A stretch of 64,000 nucleotides of DNA from positions 979,160 to 1,043,159 of the forward strand of contig NC_020054.1 of NCBI RefSeq assembly GCF_000331105.1. The letters run 5' to 3'. How positions within the stretch are numbered: position 1 is the first letter of the stretch; every line of letters starts with the position of its first letter. The notes beneath the pieces were generated by a model. It saw only the letters and a list, made by a program, of their open reading frames with translations, did not search any database and was not told the origin of the DNA. The translations under genes and the position numbers were made by a program. Source of the DNA: Fibrella aestuarina BUZ 2. GTDB taxonomy: Bacteria > Bacteroidota > Bacteroidia > Cytophagales > Spirosomataceae. This document shows positions 36,719 through 45,710 of the stretch, one piece after another.

Positions 36719-37819
36719 GTGGAAAATAATCAGACTTTAAAATTAGATTACATTGATACCATTAGAGGTACGGCTATTTTAAGTGTTTTATGTGTTCATT
36801 GCTCTCAATATGGTGAAAGCTTAAACGGTTTGTTTGAAGTAATTGTCAGGCAAGGGGCAAAAGGTGTACAGTTGTTCTTTATTGCATCTGCATTTACACT
36901 TTTCTTGTCTATGTGGAGACGTAAGGGTAAAGAAGAAAAGATTTTACTTTATTTCTCCCGTCGGTTTTTTCGTATCGCTCCGATGTATTGGATAGCCCTT
37001 GTTTATTTTTCTATTCAGAATGATTATTGGAACAAGGATGATATATTTGGTTTTTTTGTGACAAACTTGACTTTTACTCACGGTTTTTTTCCTAAATATT
37101 TTAATTCTATAGTTCCAGGTGGGTGGTCAATCGCAGTAGAAATGACATTTTACTTGATGGTACCATTTCTTTTTTCTAGAATAAAGTCTTACAGGTCAGC
37201 TGTAATATTTACAGCTTTGGCATGCTCAATTCACATATTTACTATATGCATTATAAAAATCTTAGTCCCCTCTTTTGAAATTTATTCAGATTATGACTTT
37301 TATTTTAATCATTATATTATTAGTTCAATTCCGGTTTTTTCATTTGGTATCTGTTTTTTTTATATCATAAAAGAAAATATTTCCTTTGAAGGAATGACCA
37401 CCTTATTTATTATATCGTTAATAGCTTCGGTAATATTGTTCATTCTGAAAGTCGATTATCTTTATATAATTATTAGTTTTGTTTTTGTCTTATTTTCTGT
37501 TTTATTAGCAAGGGGCTATGTGAGTTGTATGAAAAATGTGCTATTGATGTATATTGGCAAAGTAAGTTATAGCTTATATCTAGTTCATTTTGCTGTTTTG
37601 TTTTGGCTTGAAAAATTAGACTTAGTTGATTATGGATTTACTAAAAGTAACAAAATAGATTTTTTTGTTAGACTTGTTTTAGTTTTGTTGTTTTCTGTTC
37701 CTGTAGCTGCATTATTCTACAAATTTGTAGAAGTACCAGTTCAAAAGATAGGTAACAAAATGACAAAGCATTATTTTGATAAGAGACTAGATGGAAAGGT
37801 AATTAAGTCTAATGTTTGA
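36719..37819 (+). CDS. OafA-like membrane O-acyltransferase
   Basis: 366 residues from a GTG start (MENNQTLKLDYIDTIRG). Acyltransferase-3 family: the conserved His is in LSVLCVHCSQYG, then FSRRFFRIAPMYWIALVYF and GGWSIAVEMTFYLMVPF, with about 10 membrane helices. It probably acetylates a sugar of the polymer. The gene is strongly AT-rich compared with its neighbours, so it was probably gained by transfer. It converges on the next gene with only 31 bases between. Confidence 0.88.
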   Translation: MENNQTLKLDYIDTIRGTAILSVLCVHCSQYGESLNGLFEVIVRQGAKGVQLFFIASAFTLFLSMWRRKGKEEKILLYFSRRFFRIAPMYWIALVYFSIQNDYWNKDDIFGFFVTNLTFTHGFFPKYFNSIVPGGWSIAVEMTFYLMVPFLFSRIKSYRSAVIFTALACSIHIFTICIIKILVPSFEIYSDYDFYFNHYIISSIPVFSFGICFFYIIKENISFEGMTTLFIISLIASVILFILKVDYLYIIISFVFVLFSVLLARGYVSCMKNVLLMYIGKVSYSLYLVHFAVLFWLEKLDLVDYGFTKSNKIDFFVRLVLVLLFSVPVAALFYKFVEVPVQKIGNKMTKHYFDKRLDGKVIKSNV

Positions 37820-37850
37820 GTTTTTAGTAAAAGTTTTACGATATGACAAT

Positions 37851-39038
37851 TTAGAGATCAGCTATATTCTTGTCCTCTATTATTAATTTGTATAGCGACA
37901 CTAGTTGATCCATAACTACCAAAGAAGTATATTTTTTCTCGAAACAAAGCCTTCCTTTCCTACCCCAATTTATTGATGTATTGGGAGTTTGGTAAACGTC
38001 TGTAAGTAACTTCGATAATGATTGGGGATCGCCAGTTTGAAAAAGTAGTCCGGTTTTGCCATCTTCTACGATCTGATTCAAGTTTCCTTGGTCAGAGCAT
38101 ATAACAGGCGTACCAGTTGCGAACGCCTCCAGAATAACGGTAGGTAACCCCTCATACCAGATAGAAGGCACAATAATGGCCCGGCATTGACGCATCCGTT
38201 CTATCACCTGCTCTCTCGGTAGGCTTCCTCGGTAATATACATGCCCCTGTTGAGCTGCAGCTTCTACAGCTGCCTGTAATGGGCCTTCGCCAATTATTTC
38301 GATAGGCAAGGCTACTTGTTTGGCTGCTTCAAGCAACACGTCAATTCCTTTCTCCTGCGACAAACGGCCCACGAAGAGAAAAAAATCACCGCGTTGATCG
38401 GGTGCCGTGTACCCTAGATCAGGTACGAAGTTTGGCTTCACAACAACCTGTTCAGGCCGCAGTTGCAGCGATGATTGCAACATTTTCTGGCGAGCAAAAT
38501 CGGTTAGTGTAATGAACCGGTCGACGCGTTGCCATGTATGCGCCAGTTTGTGTAAGCTGGTAATGGCTGTAAGTTGGGCTGATTGTGCCTGCGAATCACG
38601 AAAACAGCCAAAGCGAATACCATCGAGTGGGACCGTTTTGGTCAGACAACGTTCGCAGGGGATTTCGCCCGGCCGCATGAGCAACCCGCTAGCACATACG
38701 AGCCGATAATTGTGCAACGTCATCACAACGGGTACGTTGCAGGCTTTAGCGGCATTGATAACGGCGGGCGAAGCTGTGTAAAACAGATTATGGATGTGAA
38801 TAACGTCGGGCTTAAACCGAGCAATCGCTTCCTTGACTCGTTCTGCCGACGCCCGGTTATTGAGCGTTTGAAATGCTGCTATCAGCTTACCGCCGACTGA
38901 CTTCCCAAACTGGTCATTATTAAAGATAACAGCGTCTACGTCGTGCCCCAACTCGCGTAGCTTCGCAAACTCCTGCTCGAAAATGGTATCCTCACCGCCT
39001 CGTAGTCGGTAGTAATTATGAATGAACAGGATACGCAT
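37851..39038 (-). CDS. Glycosyltransferase family 4
   Basis: 395 residues. MRILFIHNYYRLRGGEDTIF is the start motif of this GT4 group. FLFVGRLSQEKGIDVLLEAA and PSIWYEGLPTVILEAFATGT give the C-terminal donor-binding half. A Cys-rich patch (GEIPCERCLTKTV...FGCFRDS) at about residues 125-150 is typical of this subgroup. Its ATG overlaps the stop of the Wzi-like gene by one base (TAATG). Confidence 0.9.
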   Translation of the reverse strand: MRILFIHNYYRLRGGEDTIFEQEFAKLRELGHDVDAVIFNNDQFGKSVGGKLIAAFQTLNNRASAERVKEAIARFKPDVIHIHNLFYTASPAVINAAKACNVPVVMTLHNYRLVCASGLLMRPGEIPCERCLTKTVPLDGIRFGCFRDSQAQSAQLTAITSLHKLAHTWQRVDRFITLTDFARQKMLQSSLQLRPEQVVVKPNFVPDLGYTAPDQRGDFFLFVGRLSQEKGIDVLLEAAKQVALPIEIIGEGPLQAAVEAAAQQGHVYYRGSLPREQVIERMRQCRAIIVPSIWYEGLPTVILEAFATGTPVICSDQGNLNQIVEDGKTGLLFQTGDPQSLSKLLTDVYQTPNTSINWGRKGRLCFEKKYTSLVVMDQLVSLYKLIIEDKNIADL

Positions 39039-40546
39039 TACTGAGGACGGGCAAAGATTTTCCGAAGTCGAATCCAGCCGCCGAAATTATTCGTCAGCCA
39101 TTGGCCCTGATCAAGCGAAACAGTAGCTGCCAGTTCTGAACCACCTAGCCAGCGCAAGGGCACCGACGCTTCAGCCATACCCGAGAATTGAGCCAATGGC
39201 ACTCTGGGATCGCGCAGAATAGGACGGCCAAAATGCTGACTAAAAGAGAAAAGAGCACGTACCTGAGCCCCCGAAGGCCACCCACCCAACAAACCGATAT
39301 GGATGACCTGAGCGCGGTTGCTGCTTACCGTTAAGCGGCCGTATGCCGAACGGAGGTCACGTAGGTCTGGACGAGTGTCTTCACGTAACGTAATAAAGGG
39401 TGTCCCAATGATATGGCGTCGGTAAGCCCATCCGTCAGAATATTGGTAGTTGTTAAAATAATCGTCGGCTCCCGCAAACAGCCCGTTCTGATCGGTCGTA
39501 AAACCACTCTGGTTCATCGTAGACAACACTTCCGCTGTTACCTGTTGAAATCGGAAACCGCCCGTAACAGCGCCTGCGTTACGCCAACGTACCCCGTAAA
39601 GGCCGTCGGGCATGTTCTGAAAAGCAACGCCTGACTTATCTTCGTAGGGATGCTGGTAATACAAAAACCAATTGGACCGGTCGCCCAGAATTTCTACTGC
39701 GAAATCGATAGATCCCAAGTGGTTACCTACCCGGTTGAGCCGGTCAATTTCGACATAACTGGTTGAGTCTGCGATGGGTGTCTCGGATGCTGTAATAACG
39801 CGCAGATAGTCTTTAAACGTGTTGGGCAATTGACCATTGACTGACAACGTACCTACATTGCGCCGACCGGCCCACTGTGCGTTATGTACTACGCCCGCGT
39901 ACAGATTGACTCGTCGTTTAAACAGGCTAACCCGCCCGTAGAGCGCTTTCTGATGGAGATAGGAGCCCTGCACCGAATCGGCTTTACCAAACCAGCCATG
40001 GGCATAAAAGGCGTTAATCGCTACAATGCCATTGGTGAAGCCGAGCGGCGCAAAACCGCGCGTACCAAGCTGAATCTTCGGAATGGGTAGCGCATTGCCC
40101 GACCAAGAGTAAGAACCCGACGTCAGCAGTGTGTCCATCAACCCGAATACTTCGCGTCGTCGTCCGCCATAAAGCTCGAATTGACCTAGCCGAAGACTGG
40201 CATATGCCTCAGGCAGTAGGATCCGAACCGCGTTTGGCTCAGCAGGCGTTGTGGCACTACTGATCAGCGCGCCTTCAATACCGACTTTCAGATGCACACG
40301 TCGTGGGTCGGTAGGATCACCTTTGAAAAAGGTCGTGCCCGCCCGGACAATACCTGCCGGATTATTGAGTGGCACAAGGCCATACTGACGGGTACGAAGC
40401 CAGAATGGCGTTTGACTGGCCGACGCGGCGAGCCCACCCACTTCGACAAACGAACGGGTACCCCGGCTGGTTGTATCAGGAATGGCTTGGGCTGCAGCAA
40501 GATGAGGCAAGCAGAGAGTAGCAAACCAAAGTGTAAATTTCTGCAT
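39038..40546 (-). CDS. Wzi-family capsule assembly outer-membrane protein
   Basis: 502 residues from ATG 40546, giving a signal peptide ending LAAAQ; an upstream in-frame start adds 13 residues. The sequence is beta-rich with TPFWLRTRQYGLVP and FELYGGRRREVFGL, both typical of the Wzi/Caps_assemb_Wzi family. Wzi of enteric bacteria is an outer-membrane lectin that holds capsule on the cell surface, so the polymer here is probably surface-attached in part. An exact -7 promoter element lies 21 bases upstream. Confidence 0.85.
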   Translation of the reverse strand: MQKFTLWFATLCLPHLAAAQAIPDTTSRGTRSFVEVGGLAASASQTPFWLRTRQYGLVPLNNPAGIVRAGTTFFKGDPTDPRRVHLKVGIEGALISSATTPAEPNAVRILLPEAYASLRLGQFELYGGRRREVFGLMDTLLTSGSYSWSGNALPIPKIQLGTRGFAPLGFTNGIVAINAFYAHGWFGKADSVQGSYLHQKALYGRVSLFKRRVNLYAGVVHNAQWAGRRNVGTLSVNGQLPNTFKDYLRVITASETPIADSTSYVEIDRLNRVGNHLGSIDFAVEILGDRSNWFLYYQHPYEDKSGVAFQNMPDGLYGVRWRNAGAVTGGFRFQQVTAEVLSTMNQSGFTTDQNGLFAGADDYFNNYQYSDGWAYRRHIIGTPFITLREDTRPDLRDLRSAYGRLTVSSNRAQVIHIGLLGGWPSGAQVRALFSFSQHFGRPILRDPRVPLAQFSGMAEASVPLRWLGGSELAATVSLDQGQWLTNNFGGWIRLRKIFARPQ

Positions 40547-40566
40547 ATGAGACCGTTGAGTTGCGG

Positions 40567-40574
40567 CAAAGATA
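40567..40574 (-). promoter_or_regulatory. -7 element upstream of the Wzi-like gene
   Basis: TATCTTTG on the minus strand matches TAnnTTTG exactly. No TTG was found at the usual distance upstream. The leader would be about 15 bases. Confidence 0.4.
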
Positions 40575-40591
40575 CATGAAAACAAGGTCCT

Positions 40592-41491
40592 TTACCGCAC
40601 GCCCGCCATTGTCTTCAGGCGGTTGTAGAGTCGTATGGTCAGACTAAACTGATGACGTACCTGCTGGGTGTAGTAAGGGCTCTCAAAGGCCTGTCCTGGC
40701 ATTCGAAACTGACGTTGCTCACCTGTATCCAGTGTAGTTTTATACCGGTCGTATACGTTGGCATGCATACCATCGCCGCCACCGAAACCGATGTTAGTCG
40801 TTTTCGACACGGTTGGATAAACCGTCAAGCCCTGTTGTTTGTAAAGGGCGTAGCAAAGGCGGATATCCCAGGTGTCGATGTCGCCTTGTATGGTCCGGCG
40901 TAGCATACGTACCCGATCACTACCGTAATAGTTGAAGGCCCGCCTCGCCCCCGAGTCGGCCATAAACTGAGGAAAATCCATTACGTTCCAGTCGGCTTTG
41001 AACCAGCGATCGGCCCAGATACCCCAGCCCCAGGCGCAGGTACGTCCGAAAAAATACACGTCGTCTTGGTAATCAGCCGGTTTCCGAAACGGGAAGGTAT
41101 AGCCACCTACTGAAAAAACGCGCGGACTATCGCGATAGGTAACTAACCCCTGATTGATGAAATCCAGAAAATTAGGAGCAGTGACAATGTCATCTTCAAC
41201 GATGATAGCGGTAAGATGATCACGCAGAATCAGCGATACGCCGTTGATGATGGACTGGGCACAGCCGCAATTAGCTTCGCTGAAATGCAGCGTTAGGCTA
41301 CGAAAACCCGTTACCTGCCTGGCCAATGCCTGCACAGCCGCCACTTTGGGCTGATCGACCGCCGTTCTGGGGCCATCCACAAAGATGTGCAGATCGCTCT
41401 GCGCCGCCAGGTGGTTTGCCTGAAGCGCGGCTATGGTTCGTTGGAACGTATCGGCACGTTTGTAAGCGAAGAGTATGATGGGGGCTGTCAT
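40592..41491 (-). CDS. GnT-I-like glycosyltransferase, copy 2 of a tandem pair
   Basis: 299 residues, GT-A fold: PIILFAYKRADTFQRTIAAL, DLHIFVDGPR, IIVEDDIVTAPNFLDFIN and CAWGWGIWADRW. The EDD motif with APNFL resembles the metal site of GT13 (N-acetylglucosaminyltransferase I) better than ordinary GT2 enzymes. It is clearly homologous over its whole length to the next protein upstream (41521-42474). The pair probably arose by duplication and may add two linked sugars. Family assignment beyond GT-A is inference. Confidence 0.75.
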   Translation of the reverse strand: MTAPIILFAYKRADTFQRTIAALQANHLAAQSDLHIFVDGPRTAVDQPKVAAVQALARQVTGFRSLTLHFSEANCGCAQSIINGVSLILRDHLTAIIVEDDIVTAPNFLDFINQGLVTYRDSPRVFSVGGYTFPFRKPADYQDDVYFFGRTCAWGWGIWADRWFKADWNVMDFPQFMADSGARRAFNYYGSDRVRMLRRTIQGDIDTWDIRLCYALYKQQGLTVYPTVSKTTNIGFGGGDGMHANVYDRYKTTLDTGEQRQFRMPGQAFESPYYTQQVRHQFSLTIRLYNRLKTMAGVR

Positions 41492-41520
41492 GCGTAGTCG
41501 GTTGAGTGAAGCAGGGCTGA

Positions 41521-42474
41521 TTAGGTTTTTGTCAGCCAGCGGCCTGCTTTCAGGGCCTCGGTAATGAGCCGATTGCCAAAGCGGACGGGCAAACTAAATT
41601 TCCAGCGCATGTTATGCAGGTAATAATCGGTGCAGGCCAACTCGGTCGGAAAGGAAAATGCCCGCTGCTCACCCGTATCCAGAATGGTCCGGTACCGGTT
41701 GTAGCCGTGCGTGTTCGTCGACTCAATCGAGAAGCCTACGTTATTAATTTTCGAAATGGTAGGGTAGAGGGTCAGGCCGCCGACGTTCGCCTGCGCGTAA
41801 CACCAGCGAATGGCCCACGAGTCAATTTTCCCAGTCTGCCACTTCTTCAGCATCCGCAACCGATCACTACCATAGTAGTTAAACGCATCGCAGCGTTGTT
41901 GGTCACTCAAAAAGGCATCAAGATCACCCACAGACCAGTCAATTGGTAGCCAACGGTCCGCCCAGGTGGCCCACCCCCACGAACCCGTGCGGGGATACAG
42001 GTAACCATCGGCGGCATAATCGGCTGGCTTATCGAACGGGAATGTGTAGCCCGTAATGGAAAAAACCGTTGACTGATGCCGGTAATCGCGCAGGCCCTGA
42101 TTCATATAGTCCAGGAAGTTGCGGGAGGGCAGCAGGTCATCTTCGAGCACGATGGCCTGCCCATACTGTTGCATAACAGTCGTTACACCCGTAATGACTG
42201 ATTTAGCCAGCCCCTGATTCTGCTCGGCGTAGGTCCGGTGGATTGCCCGGAAGCCTGTGAGGTTATCAATGAGTTTGCGAACCGCCTCTACCTTGGGCCG
42301 ATCAGACTCCCGTTTAGGGCCATCGACAAAGACGTAGAGTTCACTCTGCGGCGCGAGGTAATTAGCCTGCAAGGCTTCGAGGGCTAATTTGAGCTCCTGC
42401 GGGCGTTTGTAGGCAAACAGAACGATGGGCGCTAGTTCAGCCACTGGTCTGGTTACAGAATGCGTTTGATTCAT
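41521..42474 (-). CDS. GnT-I-like glycosyltransferase, copy 1 of a tandem pair
   Basis: 317 residues, with an 18-residue N-terminal extension compared with its paralogue. Shared landmarks: IVLFAYKRPQELKLALEALQ, IVLEDDLLPSRNFLDYMNQG, TGYTFPFDKPADY, GSWGWATWADRW and DAFNYYGSDRLRML. The start overlaps the stop of the WecG-like gene (ATGA), so the two are co-translated. The sugar is unknown. Confidence 0.75.
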   Translation of the reverse strand: MNQTHSVTRPVAELAPIVLFAYKRPQELKLALEALQANYLAPQSELYVFVDGPKRESDRPKVEAVRKLIDNLTGFRAIHRTYAEQNQGLAKSVITGVTTVMQQYGQAIVLEDDLLPSRNFLDYMNQGLRDYRHQSTVFSITGYTFPFDKPADYAADGYLYPRTGSWGWATWADRWLPIDWSVGDLDAFLSDQQRCDAFNYYGSDRLRMLKKWQTGKIDSWAIRWCYAQANVGGLTLYPTISKINNVGFSIESTNTHGYNRYRTILDTGEQRAFSFPTELACTDYYLHNMRWKFSLPVRFGNRLITEALKAGRWLTKT

Positions 42475-43286
42475 AGAATGTGCTGGCGGCGTGAGTCAGC
42501 GCCTCGTTTAGTACGCCAGAACTGACGAGTTAGATAAAGCAGAAAAAGCGAATTGGTAACGGCATACCGTTTGAACAACCGACGTGGCTCCACTGCCAGC
42601 CGAAATACCCACTCCAGCCCGTTTTGCTGCATCCAGCGTGGCGACCGGCGTTGCGTACCCGCCAGAATAGGCAGTGCCCCACCAATACCCAGCATCACGG
42701 CCTGAACACGCCCTCGCATCTGGGCCATCCAGCGTTCCTGTTTCGGGCAACCCAGGGCTACAAACACCAATCGGGCACCCGACGTATTGATGGTATCGAT
42801 CACGTCTGACTCTTCCGCTTCGGTTAGGGGGCGAAAGGGGGGCGACAGCGTACCGGCAAGCTGTAGGCTTGGGTAACGTTCCTGGCAAACCGCAACGGTC
42901 TTGGCCAGTACATCGGGGGTTGAGCCGTAAAAGAATACGGGTAGCTGTTCTTCAGCGGCGCGGCGAACCAGATCGGGCAACATATCGATGCCGGCTACCC
43001 GTTCCTGCGGCAGACCTTGTAGCAGCCGTATGGCCCACGTGAGGGGTACGCCATCAGCGGTTACCCAGTCGGCCTCGTTGACCAGTTGGGCAAAGGCAAC
43101 GTCATGCGTTCCTTCGACAGTCATGTGCACATTCGCAAAGCAGGCTGTGCGTGATTCATGCCGGTGCGCCGCTGCAATAATTGCCTCTTGAATGGCGTGA
43201 TAGGATGCCAGTGAGATGTCGAGACTCAATACTGGCGCACGAGGTGAGGCAGACACCGGCGATACTGGGGAAGATAAAGGAGCCAT
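42471..43286 (-). CDS. WecG/TagA/CpsF family glycosyltransferase
   Basis: 271 residues. Family landmarks: TADGVPLTWAIRLLQGLP with the catalytic Asp, RVAGIDMLPDL, LVFVALGCPKQERWMAQM and the C-terminal NGLEWVFRLAVEPRRLFKRY. These enzymes (GT26) transfer ManNAc(A), glucose or GlcA to a lipid-linked sugar. It is the first gene of a minus-strand unit with the two GnT-I-like enzymes. Confidence 0.92.
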   Translation of the reverse strand: MAPLSSPVSPVSASPRAPVLSLDISLASYHAIQEAIIAAAHRHESRTACFANVHMTVEGTHDVAFAQLVNEADWVTADGVPLTWAIRLLQGLPQERVAGIDMLPDLVRRAAEEQLPVFFYGSTPDVLAKTVAVCQERYPSLQLAGTLSPPFRPLTEAEESDVIDTINTSGARLVFVALGCPKQERWMAQMRGRVQAVMLGIGGALPILAGTQRRSPRWMQQNGLEWVFRLAVEPRRLFKRYAVTNSLFLLYLTRQFWRTKRGADSRRQHIL

Positions 43287-43759
43287 AACGTTGTATTGAC
43301 GCTAAGTCAGGGCTGATCCAGCATGGATGTTGACGGGTCGCTTACCATGGTAATCCGTCAGTTCAGCCAAAAAACCGGTTGACGAAGCGAGATAGACAAA
43401 GGCTATAGACCATTCTATAAGCTTTATCGATATACAATATTTCTCAAAAAAAATGATCTCGTCTACCGAATGAGTGTAAGATCATATAAAAACGTTGAAT
43501 TGGTCAATTCAGGTCTACGTTGCTTGGCAGTTTGGTAATAAATACGGCGCAAGATACTCATATTCACGATGTAATCGTACAGACGCTGGCGTAAACCCTG
43601 TATGCACTCGGGTACGAATAGGTATACTGACTCGCTCTAAAATGTGTATTTTTGGTGCCTATACGGTAAGTCCATCGAATTAATGCAAGCTCACTTGCTG
43701 ACTCAGGATGCCTCTCAGCCATCAAAAACCTGACTAGCGTGACAGTCAACGAGACGCGA
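43287..43759. other. 473-base divergent intergenic region
   Basis: It separates the divergent WecG-like gene and the T9SS cargo gene. Apart from the -7 element at 43647 I see AT-rich DNA with small palindromes (ATATCGATAT-like near 43430) and no supported gene. Short open frames on both strands lack any family likeness. Confidence 0.5.
43647..43654 (+). promoter_or_regulatory. -7 element for the T9SS cargo gene
   Basis: TATTTTTG matches TAnnTTTG exactly, about 105 bases before ATG 43760. No clear TTG at -33. Confidence 0.4.
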
Positions 43760-45688
43760 ATGAAACCACTTTGGCAAGTACCGGGATGGGCCTGTCAATT
43801 CATCGTATGGTTGATTATTGGCTATGGAGGGTGCACCACCTCACTAGCACAGTGTAGCCAAACTTACTCCTGGGTAGATTGGTCTGCATTTCAGGACAAT
43901 AAGGCCGTGGGCTCTATTCTGGTCGATGGAAAGCAAATACAGGTTGACGTGACAACCAATTTTCCCCTTAAGCCGACGAGTGATGTATTTGCCTTTAGCC
44001 AATTTCGTTCCTTTTCAGAATACAGTTCGTTATCCAATAAGACCACGCCAAGGATGGTTTGGTCGAAAGACGGCAAAGGTGAAGCGACCATTTGTTTTTC
44101 GGAGCCCGTCACCAACCCTGTACTACTGATTGCATCGCTCGGTGGCCCTGACACAACGGTCAACTTAACGTTCTCCCGCTCGTTTGTTCCGCTGTTCCAG
44201 AACAGAGGTGCCGAACAGACTAGCGCGAATAAGCTAAGTGGTACGGAAGGGTATGCTGTAGTCCTGTTCCCAGGTACGTTCAGTTGCCTAACTGTCGAAT
44301 CTGATCAGTATGAATATTATACAAATATCAATTTTGGTATTCGGCCTGCTGCCTTTCCGCTGGCACTCAGTACACCACAGCCCGGCTGTAATCGTAGTAG
44401 CGTAGCCGCCACAGGTGGCGCGAGGTATCAGTGGGATGGGGGACAAAAGCCCGGTAGCGGTGCCAACGTATTTGACCAGAGTGGTACGTATACCGTTAAA
44501 GCTACCGACGACAAAGGGTGTGTTGCGTACGCCATGACAACCGTGACGGTGCCGTCGCCAACGGAAGTTCGGTTTGGTACGTACCCACCGCTCTGCAACG
44601 GACAGTCTATAACAGTAGGTCCCACTGTGAAGACAGCTACTAATTCGGTGTCGTATCGGTGGGCGTCCGGCGAAACGACGCCCACCATCACCGTTGCCAA
44701 GTCGGGTACCTATGAAGTCACTGTGCAGGATGGCGGCTGCGTAAAAACGGCTGCCGTGACCATTGCGCCCGCCCGATCACCCGCCTTGAAGCCTGATGCA
44801 ACGGTCTGCCTGGCGGGCACCTCAACGACGCTGGAGGCCGGTACGACCGAAGGGAGTATGACTTACAACTGGTTATCGGGCAACAGTAAATCGCAGACGC
44901 TCAATGTATCACAACCCGGCCGTTACCAGGTGAAGGTGACAAACCCACTCGGGTGCACGGCCATCCGCACGATCGATGTGGTCACCATGCCAACTGTCAG
45001 CCTGGACCGGTCACGGGCTATCTGCGTAGGTGAAGAAACCGATTTGATCCCCACCGTCGGCGGACCCGCCAGTCCGGTTTATCACTGGTCGACGGGATCG
45101 GTCGAGCCCAGCATCCGCGTAAGTGAACCGGGTACGTATCAGCTTACTGTGGCTAATGGCCAATGTGCCGCCACCGCGTCACTGGCCTTGACGGTCAATC
45201 CGTTGCCAGCGGTGCTCCCCGACGAGACCGTTTGCCGGGGCAAAACCCTCAACGCCGGTAGTCTGGAGCCTTCGGTTTCTTATAAGTGGGAGAATAAAGG
45301 GGAAACCACCTCCGAGATTGCGATTCAGGCGGAAGGCATTTACCGGGTAGCCATTACTAATCCGATGGGCTGCTCCGTCGTACGAACCATCACGGTATCG
45401 GGCATCTGTGCCTCCCATATACTGGCCCCCACTGGCTTCACACCGAACGGCGACGGCATGAATGATGTGTTTGCTCCCGCAATTGTGCAGGGCGACGTGC
45501 TTGAACTAACTGTTTACAACCGATGGGGTGTCGTCGTCTACAGCGAACGAACCGACCGGCCGACCTGGGACGGCACGCAATATGGACAGGCTTGCCCTAA
45601 TGGTTCGTATAGTTACCGCTTGGTGTACCGCACTATTCGCAACGATGGCGACAAAGTATACAACGGAACGATCGTGCTGCTGCGATGA
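43760..45688 (+). CDS. Secreted Ig-like repeat protein with T9SS type B sorting domain
   Basis: 642 residues from ATG 43760 (a GTG 21 bases upstream is in frame). The signal peptide ends near TTSLAQ. After a non-repeat N-terminal domain (to about residue 205) come five related modules of 60-80 residues, each with C...Y.W..G......V...G.Y.V.....GC. The last 90 residues are the gliding-motility/CHU_C type B domain: APTGFTPNGDGMNDVF, LTVYNRWGVVVYS and WDGTQYGQACPNGSYSY. It is exported by T9SS to the surface or medium. Lying inside the exopolysaccharide locus, it may bind the polymer (inference). Confidence 0.9.
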   Translation: MKPLWQVPGWACQFIVWLIIGYGGCTTSLAQCSQTYSWVDWSAFQDNKAVGSILVDGKQIQVDVTTNFPLKPTSDVFAFSQFRSFSEYSSLSNKTTPRMVWSKDGKGEATICFSEPVTNPVLLIASLGGPDTTVNLTFSRSFVPLFQNRGAEQTSANKLSGTEGYAVVLFPGTFSCLTVESDQYEYYTNINFGIRPAAFPLALSTPQPGCNRSSVAATGGARYQWDGGQKPGSGANVFDQSGTYTVKATDDKGCVAYAMTTVTVPSPTEVRFGTYPPLCNGQSITVGPTVKTATNSVSYRWASGETTPTITVAKSGTYEVTVQDGGCVKTAAVTIAPARSPALKPDATVCLAGTSTTLEAGTTEGSMTYNWLSGNSKSQTLNVSQPGRYQVKVTNPLGCTAIRTIDVVTMPTVSLDRSRAICVGEETDLIPTVGGPASPVYHWSTGSVEPSIRVSEPGTYQLTVANGQCAATASLALTVNPLPAVLPDETVCRGKTLNAGSLEPSVSYKWENKGETTSEIAIQAEGIYRVAITNPMGCSVVRTITVSGICASHILAPTGFTPNGDGMNDVFAPAIVQGDVLELTVYNRWGVVVYSERTDRPTWDGTQYGQACPNGSYSYRLVYRTIRNDGDKVYNGTIVLLR

Positions 45689-45709
45689 CCGAAATTAAAT
45701 AGATTTCGG
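45689..45709. terminator. Bidirectional hairpin between convergent genes
   Basis: CCGAAAT and ATTTCGG with a 7-base loop fill almost the whole 22-base gap between the T9SS cargo gene and the phosphatase gene. It starts right at the cargo stop codon. Confidence 0.5.
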
Positions 45710-45710
45710 C

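Noticed and set aside
43495..43749. Short overlapping open frames (about 60 codons) on both strands
   Set aside because: No conserved features, no start context, and they overlap each other in a promoter region.
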